Translations under genes and position numbers: made by a program
The notes under the pieces: model-generated
What the model saw: only the letters and a program-made list of their open reading frames with translations
Told to the model about the DNA's origin: nothing
The model's database searches: none
Assembly (NCBI GenBank): GCA_018433675.1
Contig: JAHDQS010000001.1
Span: forward strand, 1-42,231
Reading direction: 5' to 3'
Length of the DNA stretch: 42,231 bases
DNA from: Clostridia bacterium
GTDB lineage: Bacteria; Bacillota; Peptococcia; DRI-13; SM3-B62
In this document: piece by piece, positions 7,921-15,901 of the stretch
Layout: each line of letters begins with the position of its first letter
Numbering within the stretch: position 1 is the stretch's first letter

Positions 7921-8061
7921 CAAAAATATTCCTATCTTCTACAAGATCATTACAATCCCGTAAACTGGTATCCCTGGAGTGAAAAAGCCTTTGCCTTCAG
8001 AGTCAGGGTTTTCAATAACCAGAATTACCTTGCTGCAGCAGAAAAAGCCACAAAGCTTAAT
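7921..8061 (+). pseudogene. Remnant of a second yyaL gene with a large internal deletion
   Basis: The plus-strand frame from CAA 7921 reads YSYLLQDHYNPVNWYPWSE and then KAFAFRVRVFNNQNYLAAAEKA. The first part matches residues about 19-39 of the intact yyaL product; the second matches a segment near residues 430-452. About 390 codons are missing between them. The join falls at a GCYTTT shared by both intact segments, as expected for a deletion across a short repeat. There is no start or stop of its own. Its end touches the 3' end of tilS, which reads from the other strand. Synonymous and amino-acid differences from the intact copy show the duplicate is old or came from a related source. Confidence 0.75.
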
Positions 8062-9454
8062 TATCAGGTGAGATACACTGTAAAACCAGGTACGGCCCGT
8101 TGCCATTCTCCTTATTCAAGCGGCTTGAGACCGCAAGTTCCGGTATCCACAGCACCTCGTCCTCATCGGCAATCATCAACAGCCCGTCACGTTCTCTGCG
8201 CGGTACCTTTTTATCTATAAGGAAATCCTTCAGCTTTTTAGCCTTATTCCTCCCCGGTGGTCTGAAGCGGTCGCCTTCTTGTCTGGCTCTCGCATAAAGA
8301 ATCTTATCATCCTCTCCCCAGGGCAGAAAAACCGTATTTTCCGTTGGCTGCGGAATTTGATGGGTCAAAGAGGCCCGAATGAACTGATTTGTTTCATCAA
8401 TATATGTCTCGCCGGGAATATTGAGCACTCTTTTTTTTATGGTAACAGGATTTTTGTCCTTATCATCTTGAGCAGGATAAATGGTTATAACCTGATACTC
8501 CTTTTCCACAATAATCTTTTCCGGCAGGCACAAGACCTTTCCCACCTGCTTTTCTTCTGCCAACTGCCGCACATCTTCCACATGAAGATAAGGCAACCCC
8601 CTGTTTTGCGCTACATGCGCATAAGCGCGACGAATTATTCTCCTCTGCAGAGCAACTGACAACTGCGACCATTCAGGCAACAGCACCTTTGCCACATGCT
8701 GTGTGCAGGAAAGACATTTAGCGGCGGCCTCTTTTTCCTGCTCTTTCATACTCTCTTCCTCCGCCCAGAAAATCTGGGCGGTTCTATTCAAAGTCTCCAC
8801 CAGATTGGGATTAACATTTCCCTCAAGCCAGGGAATCAGTTGGTTACGGATTTTATTTCGCAGGTAAATATTCTTCATATTGCTGGGATCTCTTCTCGGT
8901 TCTAGACCCTGCTGGCGACAGTATTGTTCGATTTCTTCACGTCTGACAAACAGCAAGGGTCTGATAAAAGGGCCATTGATAGGTAATATCCCTCCTAGTC
9001 CCTCTCCGCCCGCACCCGAAAAAAAGTGTATCAAGACAGTTTCCGCCTGGTCATCAGCATGATGGGCAAGGGCAATCTTATCGGCTTTCTTTTCTTCGAG
9101 CAATTCAAGAAAAAACTTCCTCCTGACTATATGCCCGGCATCCTGGGCCGAAAGACCTTTTTCTTTTGCCAAGGCGGGAACGTCCGCTTTTTTAACAGTA
9201 CAGGCCAACCCCCATTCCAAAGAAATTTTTCTCACCCACTTGGCTTCTTCCTCCGCTTCTTTACCCCTAAAACAATGGTCTAAATGAGCAACATGCACAC
9301 TTATTCCCAATCTTTCTTGGAGCCTGCACAGCATATGAAGCATCGCCAAAGAATCAGGCCCGCCGGAAACACCGGCAATAACCACATCCCCTGCCTTAAG
9401 CAAATCATATTTACTTATTGTAGCCAATGCTTTTTCTAATATCAAACTTATCAC
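8057..9454 (-). CDS. tilS: tRNA(Ile)-lysidine synthase
   Basis: TilS attaches lysine to C34 of the tRNA-Ile with anticodon CAU so that it reads AUA codons. The ATP-pyrophosphatase P-loop SGGPDS is at residues 30-35, the N-terminal N-type PP-loop domain covers about 20-200, and the C-terminal TilS domain (GDRFRPPGRNKAKKLKDFLID region) lies near 395-440. The 465-residue length is normal for Firmicutes. The nominal start is GTG 9454, but GGGG lies too close to it; TTG 9445 has better spacing, so the start is uncertain by three codons. It sits after spoIIE, as in B. subtilis, but separated by a terminator, so it may need its own promoter. Downstream hpt and ftsH are absent: a yyaL remnant follows instead. 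Confidence 0.93.
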   Translation of the reverse strand: MISLILEKALATISKYDLLKAGDVVIAGVSGGPDSLAMLHMLCRLQERLGISVHVAHLDHCFRGKEAEEEAKWVRKISLEWGLACTVKKADVPALAKEKGLSAQDAGHIVRRKFFLELLEEKKADKIALAHHADDQAETVLIHFFSGAGGEGLGGILPINGPFIRPLLFVRREEIEQYCRQQGLEPRRDPSNMKNIYLRNKIRNQLIPWLEGNVNPNLVETLNRTAQIFWAEEESMKEQEKEAAAKCLSCTQHVAKVLLPEWSQLSVALQRRIIRRAYAHVAQNRGLPYLHVEDVRQLAEEKQVGKVLCLPEKIIVEKEYQVITIYPAQDDKDKNPVTIKKRVLNIPGETYIDETNQFIRASLTHQIPQPTENTVFLPWGEDDKILYARARQEGDRFRPPGRNKAKKLKDFLIDKKVPRRERDGLLMIADEDEVLWIPELAVSSRLNKENGNGPYLVLQCISPDN

Positions 9455-9490
9455 TACCCCGGCATGTCTCTTCGTACCCTCAATTCTACC

Positions 9491-9523
9491 AAAAAAAAGG
9501 GGAACCTTCCACCAGGTTCCCCT
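9491..9523 (-). terminator. Rho-independent terminator after spoIIE
   Basis: On the minus strand GGGGAACC (+ strand 9515-9522) pairs with GGTTCCCC (9499-9506), followed by eight T residues (9491-9498). It stands between spoIIE and tilS. Confidence 0.88.
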
Positions 9524-9547
9524 TTTCTCGTTATTGACCTCCCTGCT

Positions 9548-11905
9548 TCAATCGTCCAAAGCTTCAATACGCGCTATTTGAACGCACATGTCATCCCCAG
9601 CCCGATTTCCTCCTGCTTTTTTTGCCAGGTAGAGCAAATTTTTGGCCGCTCGTTGGGTGTTAGTCATGTTGATCTTTTTTAGAACCTCCTCAAACCAACC
9701 TGCGGGGCCCCCGGCGTTATTGATGGCATCCCAGACGCCATCGCTCATCATAATGATGATATTCCCGGAACTGATCATGTGCCGAAAGGTTTTGATCCTG
9801 ATACTGTCCAAAATCCCTGCCGGCGGTGCTTGAGCTTGTACTACCGTAAGTCCCCCATGATTGCAGATGATAGTAGGGGCACTGCCTATTTTTATAAAAT
9901 CCGTCAAGCCGTTAACTCTGTTGACTACAACAATATCCAAGGTCACAAACTTTTCCTGACCCGACCTTAACAGCATCACGGTATTTATCGTCTTAATAAT
10001 GGTATCATATGAAAATCCGGAACAAAAGAGCTTCTCCAATAGGGCCACAGCAGTTGAGCTTTCAAGCCGCGCTTCCTTGCCTACGCCCATGCCGTCACTC
10101 ATAACAAGCACAAACCTGCTGTCAGGAAGGTCAAAAGCGGTACAGATATCCCCCGCTACCTGTACTCCATCCTTCGGACACTGAGCGCTTCCTACTTCTA
10201 CCCGGTATGAACAGCCAGGGGTCAAGGTATATTCGCAACATCCGGCAAAACTGTCGGGACAGCACTGCTGCCTTTTCACGGAATAGGGCCTACCCATAAG
10301 CTGAGAAATATTAGGAGCAACCATGGTTTTGCACCAACTTTGATCATCACACCTCTTTTGAGTTACACAGATTTCCTTTATCCCTTCCGATATCTCTCTC
10401 ACCGCAATTCCTTCAACCACAAGCCCCTTTCTCTTCATTTCCTCATCGAGCAGGACTTCCAAAACCCTATCACGGGCAGTTTCCATTACCAATTCCTTTG
10501 AGAGGTCTTCCAGTACACTGCCTAAGCCTTCCACTTGACTTTTCACCAATTCGCGGCAGCTTTCATTCTCTTTCTCGTAATTTTTGATCGTCCTTAGTAA
10601 TTCCATTTCAGAATCTAAAGTTATACTGAGTTCTCGCAACCTCCGACAGCGCTTTTGTATATTTACTCCAAATTCCTTGCCACCTTCGCCACCTGACTCC
10701 CTCACCTTTTCACAAGCTTTAAGCAGATCCTGATATGTTTTACTAAAATCCTGCTCCCAGCAGACGCGACGCAAACTGCATCCCTCACAAACCTTGACGG
10801 CAACCCTGTTAATTAACGCATCCTGTTCTTTGTTTCCATTTTCTTTTTTTACATCTACCGAAAAGCTGTTTTTCAATTCATAGAAAACCTGGGCCATCCT
10901 TTCCATGCGCGCAGCCAATTCTGTTTTCCATTCTTCAACAGACGAACCATGACTATTGCTATGCCTAAATATGCCTTTCTTCAGCGTGCCGGCACGAAGC
11001 ACCAGAAAACACGCTGCCGCAACCGCCGTTTCGGCAATAGCCCTCATCAATTCTAATTGTTCGCTGAAAAAAAGCGATAACAAAAGATTTGCCAGGGTAA
11101 ACCCTATAATTACCCCCGGTTTGGCAAAAGCATTAAAAACACCGCCCAAGAGACCGGCTAAGGCATAAAAAGCAATAGGTCCGGTAGTAAGCGTCCCCTG
11201 GATGCTCGGAATAAGCCCCACGGCAACACCTACCGCGGCTCCTCCGCCCGGCCCTCCCAAATATGCGGCCCAAAGCACCAGCCAACGGCTGATAACACTT
11301 TGAATCCCTACATTCCAGATTCCAATACCAGATATTCCCACTAATCCACCCAAAACGATTATCCCTAGGCTTGTACTCTCCTCGACCGACAACCGTCCTC
11401 CCTTGCACATACGGGAATACGCCTGCAACCCTGTGGCTGTTACCAATGATAGGATTCCGGCAAAAAAGCTTTCAAAACTCAGCTCCACCCATTGATACAG
11501 CTCATTGCCGAAAAAGTAAACCTCCATACCCCTCACTAATATATTTATCGCCAGCACTACAGCCGGTACGATAAACCAGTGATAGTCTTTTTTGGCATAG
11601 ATGACCAGAACGGTATATATCAAAAGCTGCGCGATAAGATACCCTGCTAAGTTCCAACCGTCCACGACGGCACATGTCCCCGCCATAATACCGATCAGGG
11701 CTACCTTTCCGAACCTCGGATAGGTTATACACACCGCCGCCAAAAAGCCTGTCCCAAAAGGGTAAAGTTCCCCCATTAATACGGCTTTCGCCAGCAAAAA
11801 GGAAATTACCAACATTCCAAGAGCGCTGCGCATAGATAACCCTGAAAAACCTGAACCGATCCTTTTAAAGCCACGGGCAGAAGAGCGGCTTAAAACCTTT
11901 AACAC
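9548..11905 (-). CDS. spoIIE: Stage II sporulation protein E, PP2C phosphatase
   Basis: SpoIIE is the membrane-bound serine phosphatase that dephosphorylates the anti-anti-sigma factor SpoIIAA, releasing sigma-F in the forespore, and it also helps FtsZ form the polar septum. Residues about 25-310 are rich in hydrophobic segments (the multi-pass membrane domain), about 320-560 form the central oligomerisation region, and about 580-780 the PP2C domain with metal-binding motifs (SDGMGVGKEAR; MMSDGVWDA). Length 785 against 827 in B. subtilis is normal. Start is GTG 11905 with GAGGGTGG upstream. A candidate promoter with a Spo0A-like box lies upstream. Confidence 0.96.
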   Translation of the reverse strand: MLKVLSRSSARGFKRIGSGFSGLSMRSALGMLVISFLLAKAVLMGELYPFGTGFLAAVCITYPRFGKVALIGIMAGTCAVVDGWNLAGYLIAQLLIYTVLVIYAKKDYHWFIVPAVVLAINILVRGMEVYFFGNELYQWVELSFESFFAGILSLVTATGLQAYSRMCKGGRLSVEESTSLGIIVLGGLVGISGIGIWNVGIQSVISRWLVLWAAYLGGPGGGAAVGVAVGLIPSIQGTLTTGPIAFYALAGLLGGVFNAFAKPGVIIGFTLANLLLSLFFSEQLELMRAIAETAVAAACFLVLRAGTLKKGIFRHSNSHGSSVEEWKTELAARMERMAQVFYELKNSFSVDVKKENGNKEQDALINRVAVKVCEGCSLRRVCWEQDFSKTYQDLLKACEKVRESGGEGGKEFGVNIQKRCRRLRELSITLDSEMELLRTIKNYEKENESCRELVKSQVEGLGSVLEDLSKELVMETARDRVLEVLLDEEMKRKGLVVEGIAVREISEGIKEICVTQKRCDDQSWCKTMVAPNISQLMGRPYSVKRQQCCPDSFAGCCEYTLTPGCSYRVEVGSAQCPKDGVQVAGDICTAFDLPDSRFVLVMSDGMGVGKEARLESSTAVALLEKLFCSGFSYDTIIKTINTVMLLRSGQEKFVTLDIVVVNRVNGLTDFIKIGSAPTIICNHGGLTVVQAQAPPAGILDSIRIKTFRHMISSGNIIIMMSDGVWDAINNAGGPAGWFEEVLKKINMTNTQRAAKNLLYLAKKAGGNRAGDDMCVQIARIEALDD

Positions 11906-11939
11906 CTTTTATCACCACCCTCGGAAGTAGACTATGACA

Positions 11940-12005
11940 ATTATATAACATCCTCGTGGTAATATTTGGCATATTATGTCTGCCTCTCCGGTTTTTTTAT
12001 CGACA
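11940..12005 (-). promoter_or_regulatory. Candidate Spo0A-controlled promoter of spoIIE
   Basis: On the minus strand a perfect TATAAT (+ 11940-11945) lies 35 bases before the spoIIE start, but the -35 position has no TTGACA. Instead TGCCAAA overlaps that region (about 11966-11972), and TGTCGAT (11999-12005) lies further up, one base from the Spo0A box TGTCGAA. B. subtilis spoIIE is transcribed by sigma-A with Spo0A~P from a promoter lacking a normal -35, so the pattern fits; it is inferred from motifs only. Confidence 0.4.
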
Positions 12006-12042
12006 GAATATCGTTCAATTCACCCTCCTTCTGCCACAAACC

Positions 12043-13212
12043 CTACTCCTTCTTAATTTTCACGACAGTAAATTCTTTTTTCATGTCTTTCTTGTCGTTT
12101 TTACACTTTTTCAAGAACCTTTCCCCAGGCTTTTTTCGAACCGGCTGTACCGACGCTGGCTCTTTTTCCTTCTGTATTGTAAGTTTTCCGACCTCTGATT
12201 CTACCGAAGGCTTCTTCTTTTTCCGCTCATACTCTGTTGTCACGGTACAGATGAAATGATTCCGGCATAACGCTTTTGAAGAACTAAGGCGTACTGAACC
12301 TCCTGCTTTGTTTTCGTAATGGTAAGAAAGCGGCAACAGCGTTACGGGTTGTTTCCAGGAAAGCTTATCCTCCGTGTCAATACTGCAGGAGGCTGTCAAA
12401 AACCTTTCCCCTCCCTTATGACTGCTAATAAAAAGCAGACTTGTTTTCCTGGTATTTTGTAAAAATAACTCCTTTGCCCATTCGTCGGTATAGCAGGAAG
12501 AAAACGCCCTATTCTCCATTACCCCGATGATTTCCTGAATATATCCTTCCTTTACAACCAGCATCAGTTCCTCCGGTGGTAACGGCAAAGAGACACAACC
12601 GGTACTTGTTTTCTCTTTCTCCTTATCCTCCTTCTCTTTTTCAAGCCTCAACAAAACTTCAACCAAAACCGTGCTCAAACCAACCTGTGAAACATGAATT
12701 TTGCTAACAATAGGCTTAATGTCGCCCTCTTCACCTTCCAACCATGTCCGCCAAGGGAGTTTAACCTCCAGTACCTGTCTGTTGACTGTCTCCTCCCTTT
12801 TCTGCGGAACAATACCATTACCGTCGGTGATTAGACTTGAGAAACCGCTTTGATACTCTTCTTTCTGTTCATCCCGCTTCTGAACTGAGGGTTCCTTAAC
12901 CCACATAAAGTATTCTTTGCCGAGACTTTCATCCTCCGGCCAACAACCCTCTGCATCCTTTTCGGAGAATGCTGTACCTTGGCAAATAGCTACGACTCTC
13001 ACTGTCCCGTTTAACAAAGATCCTTCGTCGTCGCAAGCCATATCCCATTCATTATCACTGACTTCAACTCCTGTAACCTTTTCAATGTCTATAAAAGCCA
13101 TAGTTTTCTTTTGCCGCAATATCAACCATCTCTCTGCGCTGCTACCGACCTCCTGCCAGGGATAACCTGCATAATCCGGACGCAATTCAACTTCCTTTTT
13201 CCTTGGTATCAT
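12043..13212 (-). CDS. Unknown sporulation-locus protein, SPOCS (DUF3794)-like
   Basis: The product of about 389 residues is hydrophilic with beta-rich segments. I cannot assign it to a named family. The stretch starting near QVLEVKLPWRTWLEGEEG and ending VSQVGLSTVLVEVLLRLE resembles a SPOCS/DUF3794 repeat, a module found in spore-coat and sporulation proteins; a second similar stretch with VRVVAICQG lies near residues 70-85. The C-terminal 60 residues are highly basic and lysine-rich. The start is set at ATG 13212 with GAGGG upstream rather than the longer frame from 13275; this overlaps the preceding CotS-like gene by 26 bases, so the two are probably one operon leading into spoIIE. Role inferred from position: spore coat or cortex assembly. 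Confidence 0.6.
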   Translation of the reverse strand: MIPRKKEVELRPDYAGYPWQEVGSSAERWLILRQKKTMAFIDIEKVTGVEVSDNEWDMACDDEGSLLNGTVRVVAICQGTAFSEKDAEGCWPEDESLGKEYFMWVKEPSVQKRDEQKEEYQSGFSSLITDGNGIVPQKREETVNRQVLEVKLPWRTWLEGEEGDIKPIVSKIHVSQVGLSTVLVEVLLRLEKEKEDKEKEKTSTGCVSLPLPPEELMLVVKEGYIQEIIGVMENRAFSSCYTDEWAKELFLQNTRKTSLLFISSHKGGERFLTASCSIDTEDKLSWKQPVTLLPLSYHYENKAGGSVRLSSSKALCRNHFICTVTTEYERKKKKPSVESEVGKLTIQKEKEPASVQPVRKKPGERFLKKCKNDKKDMKKEFTVVKIKKE

Positions 13213-14275
13213 TTTCTCTGCCCTCCTCGTCATGACCAAAAGCATCCAAACACATATCGCGTTTATAACATTCAAATATGTAAGACTTCAATCTCGGGAA
13301 AAGTTCTTCGTTTTTTCCCTTTTCACTGAAATACCGGTAGGCATAAAACCACAAACGACCAGGGAAACGCAAATATGACAACAAAAATTCCCTGCCGCTC
13401 AAGGACAGTTCCCCCGACTCACTATAGACACCTATCAGCTTGCGGAATAAGCCTTCTTCCCAATTAAAGAGCGGCAGATAGCTTGCAAGAAGCAAAGCAA
13501 GGTCCATTTCTTGCGGTCCCCTATCCCACTTTTCAAGCCTCAAAAACACTACTCCTTTATCGCTCTTTGCCATGTTCTGCGGCGCAAATGAATTGACTAA
13601 AAAGAACGAATTCCCTTGCCGAACGGTATCGTATCCCAGAACCACCATGTTCTGCAGTGCGGTCTGCCCTTGATCGTATATGTGATCAAAATTTTCAGCG
13701 TAAACCCTTTCAAAATCCGTTCTTGCCCCTTTTTCCTTGAGGTGTCGTCTGTACGTCAACAGGTCCGCAAGTTTTTCTTGCAAAATACTCGCTAAAGACT
13801 TTTCGTAAACCGCTTCACCATTCGCAGAGATATCTTTGTTTAATTGATGCAGTGCGCCTAATTCTCTGACAGCAGATGTCAATTGTACGGCATCCTTTCC
13901 ATCAAACTCCCTCAATTCCGGCCATGGAATAAGGTAAAAGTTCCTCTCACCCAGCTTGCAATACTTTAACCCTTTTTTGTTGATGATTGGCTTTAAGACA
14001 CCGCGGCATCCCCTTTCTCCCAATGTCTCCTGCCATTTTAAAGCTGTTTCCAAACGGGAAGTTGAGCCTATGTATTCCCATACCTTATAACTGCCCTTAT
14101 TTGTCTCTAACAACCAAGATTCCCCTTCACGTTGGCCGCATAACACCTCAAAATCATAGTCTGAAAGCAATTGAATAGGCAACCCTTCCACAGCTACAGG
14201 CTTTTTTTCCGCTCCCATATTGCGCTTTGGGGCGGCCTGCCGACGATAAGGAGCAAAGCCATGCATTCTATTCAT
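13187..14275 (-). CDS. CotS-like protein with degenerate kinase fold
   Basis: The 362-residue protein has the overall pattern of CotS/YutH spore-coat proteins, which share the aminoglycoside-phosphotransferase/protein-kinase fold: an N-lobe (about 30-120), helical C-lobe, and an ending of FPGRLWFYAYRYF type. The catalytic loop normally written HxDxxxxN appears as LVNSFAPQN, and the metal-binding DFD is LEKWD, so the key His and Asp residues are missing while the Asn remains. I infer a non-catalytic structural or scaffolding role. The start ATG has AGGAGG upstream. It overlaps the SPOCS-like gene downstream. In B. subtilis the spoIIE-tilS interval holds the kinase gene yabT, so a kinase-fold gene near here is a familiar theme, though on the other side of spoIIE. 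Confidence 0.65.
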   Translation of the reverse strand: MNRMHGFAPYRRQAAPKRNMGAEKKPVAVEGLPIQLLSDYDFEVLCGQREGESWLLETNKGSYKVWEYIGSTSRLETALKWQETLGERGCRGVLKPIINKKGLKYCKLGERNFYLIPWPELREFDGKDAVQLTSAVRELGALHQLNKDISANGEAVYEKSLASILQEKLADLLTYRRHLKEKGARTDFERVYAENFDHIYDQGQTALQNMVVLGYDTVRQGNSFFLVNSFAPQNMAKSDKGVVFLRLEKWDRGPQEMDLALLLASYLPLFNWEEGLFRKLIGVYSESGELSLSGREFLLSYLRFPGRLWFYAYRYFSEKGKNEELFPRLKSYIFECYKRDMCLDAFGHDEEGRENDTKEKGS

Positions 14276-14340
14276 GCCGGTACCCTCCTATGCTTTTAAT
14301 TCGTTTGTTTATGATATGAAACTTAAATATGATAAGTGCC

Positions 14341-14385
14341 AAAACGCCGGTAATGACCGCAATACGATCATTTACCGGCGTTCCC
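14341..14385 (-). terminator. Hairpin after the flavoprotein pair, probable terminator
   Basis: AACGCCGGTAA (about 14343-14353) pairs with TTACCGGCGTT (about 14372-14382) with an 18-base loop. The minus-strand tail is only TTTT, so termination may be weak. It lies between the flavoprotein operon and the CotS-like gene. Confidence 0.55.
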
Positions 14386-14421
14386 TTTTACTACTTACAC
14401 CGAAGCCAATTTTGAAATTTT

Positions 14422-15099
14422 TTAACATTGATAAGGTTGTCTTTTTGCCTTCCCCAAAACTTTATTCTGCTTGTAAAAGAGCAAAAACATGAAATGCATC
14501 AGTTTCACATAACCCCAGTTTGTAAGCAAGAGCTTTGTTTTTTTCTTCATAACGCCTTGGGGAACATCTTTCCCCTGGGAAATTGCTTCAGCAATTGCCA
14601 TAAGCGCTTTTCTCAAGCCTTTTGTTAAGAACCCTACCTCTTCCAGTTTCTTGCCATTGATAACAGTACCTGAACCAACAGCAAAACTCCCGATAATCTC
14701 CATGCCGCATTTTTTCGCAAATATTTCACAGGTTTTCAACGCCACATTGTTTTGTTTTTTTTCAGGATATCCGGAATTCGAGATTATTAACAGCTTCTGC
14801 TGTTTATTCGGCGACGTAACGGTCTTACTATTCGCAATAAAATCCAATGCCTTGATAGCCCCCGCGGGAAGCGTATCAAAGTATAAAGGAAAAGACAATA
14901 TAATCAAATCACTGCTATTAACCGCTTCTAATATGCTCTTTGCCGTTTCTTCTTTTTTAATGGCCTCATAAATACAAATGGTCTCTTTTTCATATTTTTC
15001 AGCGCTGAGATGCTCCAAGATATAACTCCCTATCGAATATGAAGTGCTGTTTTGATTCTTGGGACTTCCCACCAAAAGCAAGCTCTTCTTGCGGTTCAT
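14422..15099 (-). CDS. Flavodoxin-like NADPH-dependent FMN reductase family protein
   Basis: The 225-residue protein starts MNRKKSLLLVGSPKNQNSTS, the phosphate-binding loop of the flavodoxin-like fold (GSP..N..S), and has a second flavin-contact loop at SFPLYFDTLPAG. This family reduces FMN or uses bound FMN to reduce quinones and small molecules; the substrate here is unknown. The start overlaps the stop of the upstream flavoprotein gene (ATGA), so translation is coupled. The C-terminal 35 residues include a hydrophobic stretch (YVKLMHFMFLLFY) and a basic tail, which may bind the membrane. Together with its partner it interrupts the conserved sporulation block and is more AT-rich than its neighbours. 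Confidence 0.8.
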   Translation of the reverse strand: MNRKKSLLLVGSPKNQNSTSYSIGSYILEHLSAEKYEKETICIYEAIKKEETAKSILEAVNSSDLIILSFPLYFDTLPAGAIKALDFIANSKTVTSPNKQQKLLIISNSGYPEKKQNNVALKTCEIFAKKCGMEIIGSFAVGSGTVINGKKLEEVGFLTKGLRKALMAIAEAISQGKDVPQGVMKKKTKLLLTNWGYVKLMHFMFLLFYKQNKVLGKAKRQPYQC

Positions 15100-15674
15100 T
15101 TCAATCCCCCCAGTCTTTGCACAGCAGTAGCAATACTTGACTTAACGTCATTTTCAGATGTTTTGGGAGATATTACGATTGCATCATACAAAGCTGCGTG
15201 ATAATTGTATGAATTCCGATAAACTAAACTTTTAAAATTCTCTTCCTCTTCCTCATTATATTCATCCATAATACCAATTCCTAATAGATTCGCATTCTCC
15301 GCATATCTCTTTTTGTGATGATAGCCGGCATCACCCATCTTGACAAACGTAGGCAGCACCAACCCCGCCAGCCTGTCGAGCATCACCTTCAACCGTGGCG
15401 AATATCCCCCTAGGACAACAGGAGAAAAAAATACAACCAGATCGCTTTGTACAATTTTAGCTGTTATTTCATCAACTGCATCTTTAACCACACATTTTCC
15501 CGGTGTCACAAACCAACAACCGAAACAAGCCTTACAATAACCGATTTGCTTTTCCGATAGAATTATTCTTTCACATTCTGTACTTTTTTCTTTCAAACCC
15601 TGCATTAAAATGTTCATTACTTTGTTGTGTATACCGCTTGCTTCTTCAAATCCGTCCAGTATTAACGCTTTCAA
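15096..15674 (-). CDS. Flavodoxin-like NAD(P)H-dependent oxidoreductase
   Basis: The 192-residue protein has the flavodoxin-like fold of the FMN-reductase family (MKALILDGFEEAS at the N-terminus; FFSPVVLGGYSPRLKVMLDR as the flavin loop). A cluster of cysteines, CKACFGCWFVTPGKC, near residues 48-62 is typical of the iron-sulfur flavoprotein and multimeric flavodoxin subgroup, which hold a 4Fe-4S cluster in addition to FMN. The start is TTG 15674, seven bases after GGGGGG; a TTG two codons upstream is too close. It is the first gene of a two-gene operon. Electron donor and substrate are unknown. Confidence 0.78.
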   Translation of the reverse strand: MKALILDGFEEASGIHNKVMNILMQGLKEKSTECERIILSEKQIGYCKACFGCWFVTPGKCVVKDAVDEITAKIVQSDLVVFFSPVVLGGYSPRLKVMLDRLAGLVLPTFVKMGDAGYHHKKRYAENANLLGIGIMDEYNEEEEENFKSLVYRNSYNYHAALYDAIVISPKTSENDVKSSIATAVQRLGGLK

Positions 15675-15752
15675 TGCCAATCCCCCCTCACCAAGTTGTT
15701 TACCCTCTTATTAAAGGTTATATTATACATTCTCACCTTTATTTAGGGCGTA

Positions 15753-15770
15753 CCACTATACACATAGTAG
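15753..15770 (-). promoter_or_regulatory. Imperfect palindrome upstream of the flavoprotein operon
   Basis: CCACTATACACATAGTAG is a near-perfect dyad (ACTAT-N4-ATAGT core). A TATAAT lies about 28 bases nearer the gene without an obvious -35. It may be an operator for a repressor or MarR-type regulator; no such regulator is encoded next to it. The rest of 15681-15860 holds no gene. Confidence 0.35.
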
Positions 15771-15864
15771 CACGTTTTTCGATATTTGTATATTGTTTTT
15801 CATATTTTATGTATTTTTTATATTATATTCTTTTTTCTGCTTATTTAACATGCCAGTAAAGTAC

Positions 15865-15889
15865 AAAAAAGCACCTTCACCAGGTGCTC
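15865..15889 (-). terminator. Rho-independent terminator after the yabR-like gene
   Basis: On the minus strand AGCACCT and AGGTGCT (+ 15870-15876 and 15882-15888) pair around a five-base loop and are followed by six T residues. Confidence 0.82.
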
Positions 15890-15901
15890 TTGTTTATCAC
15901 T

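Noticed and set aside
14286-14492. Possible small plus-strand gene opposite the end of the FMN reductase
   Set aside because: No ribosome binding site, and it runs across the terminator hairpin at 14341-14385.
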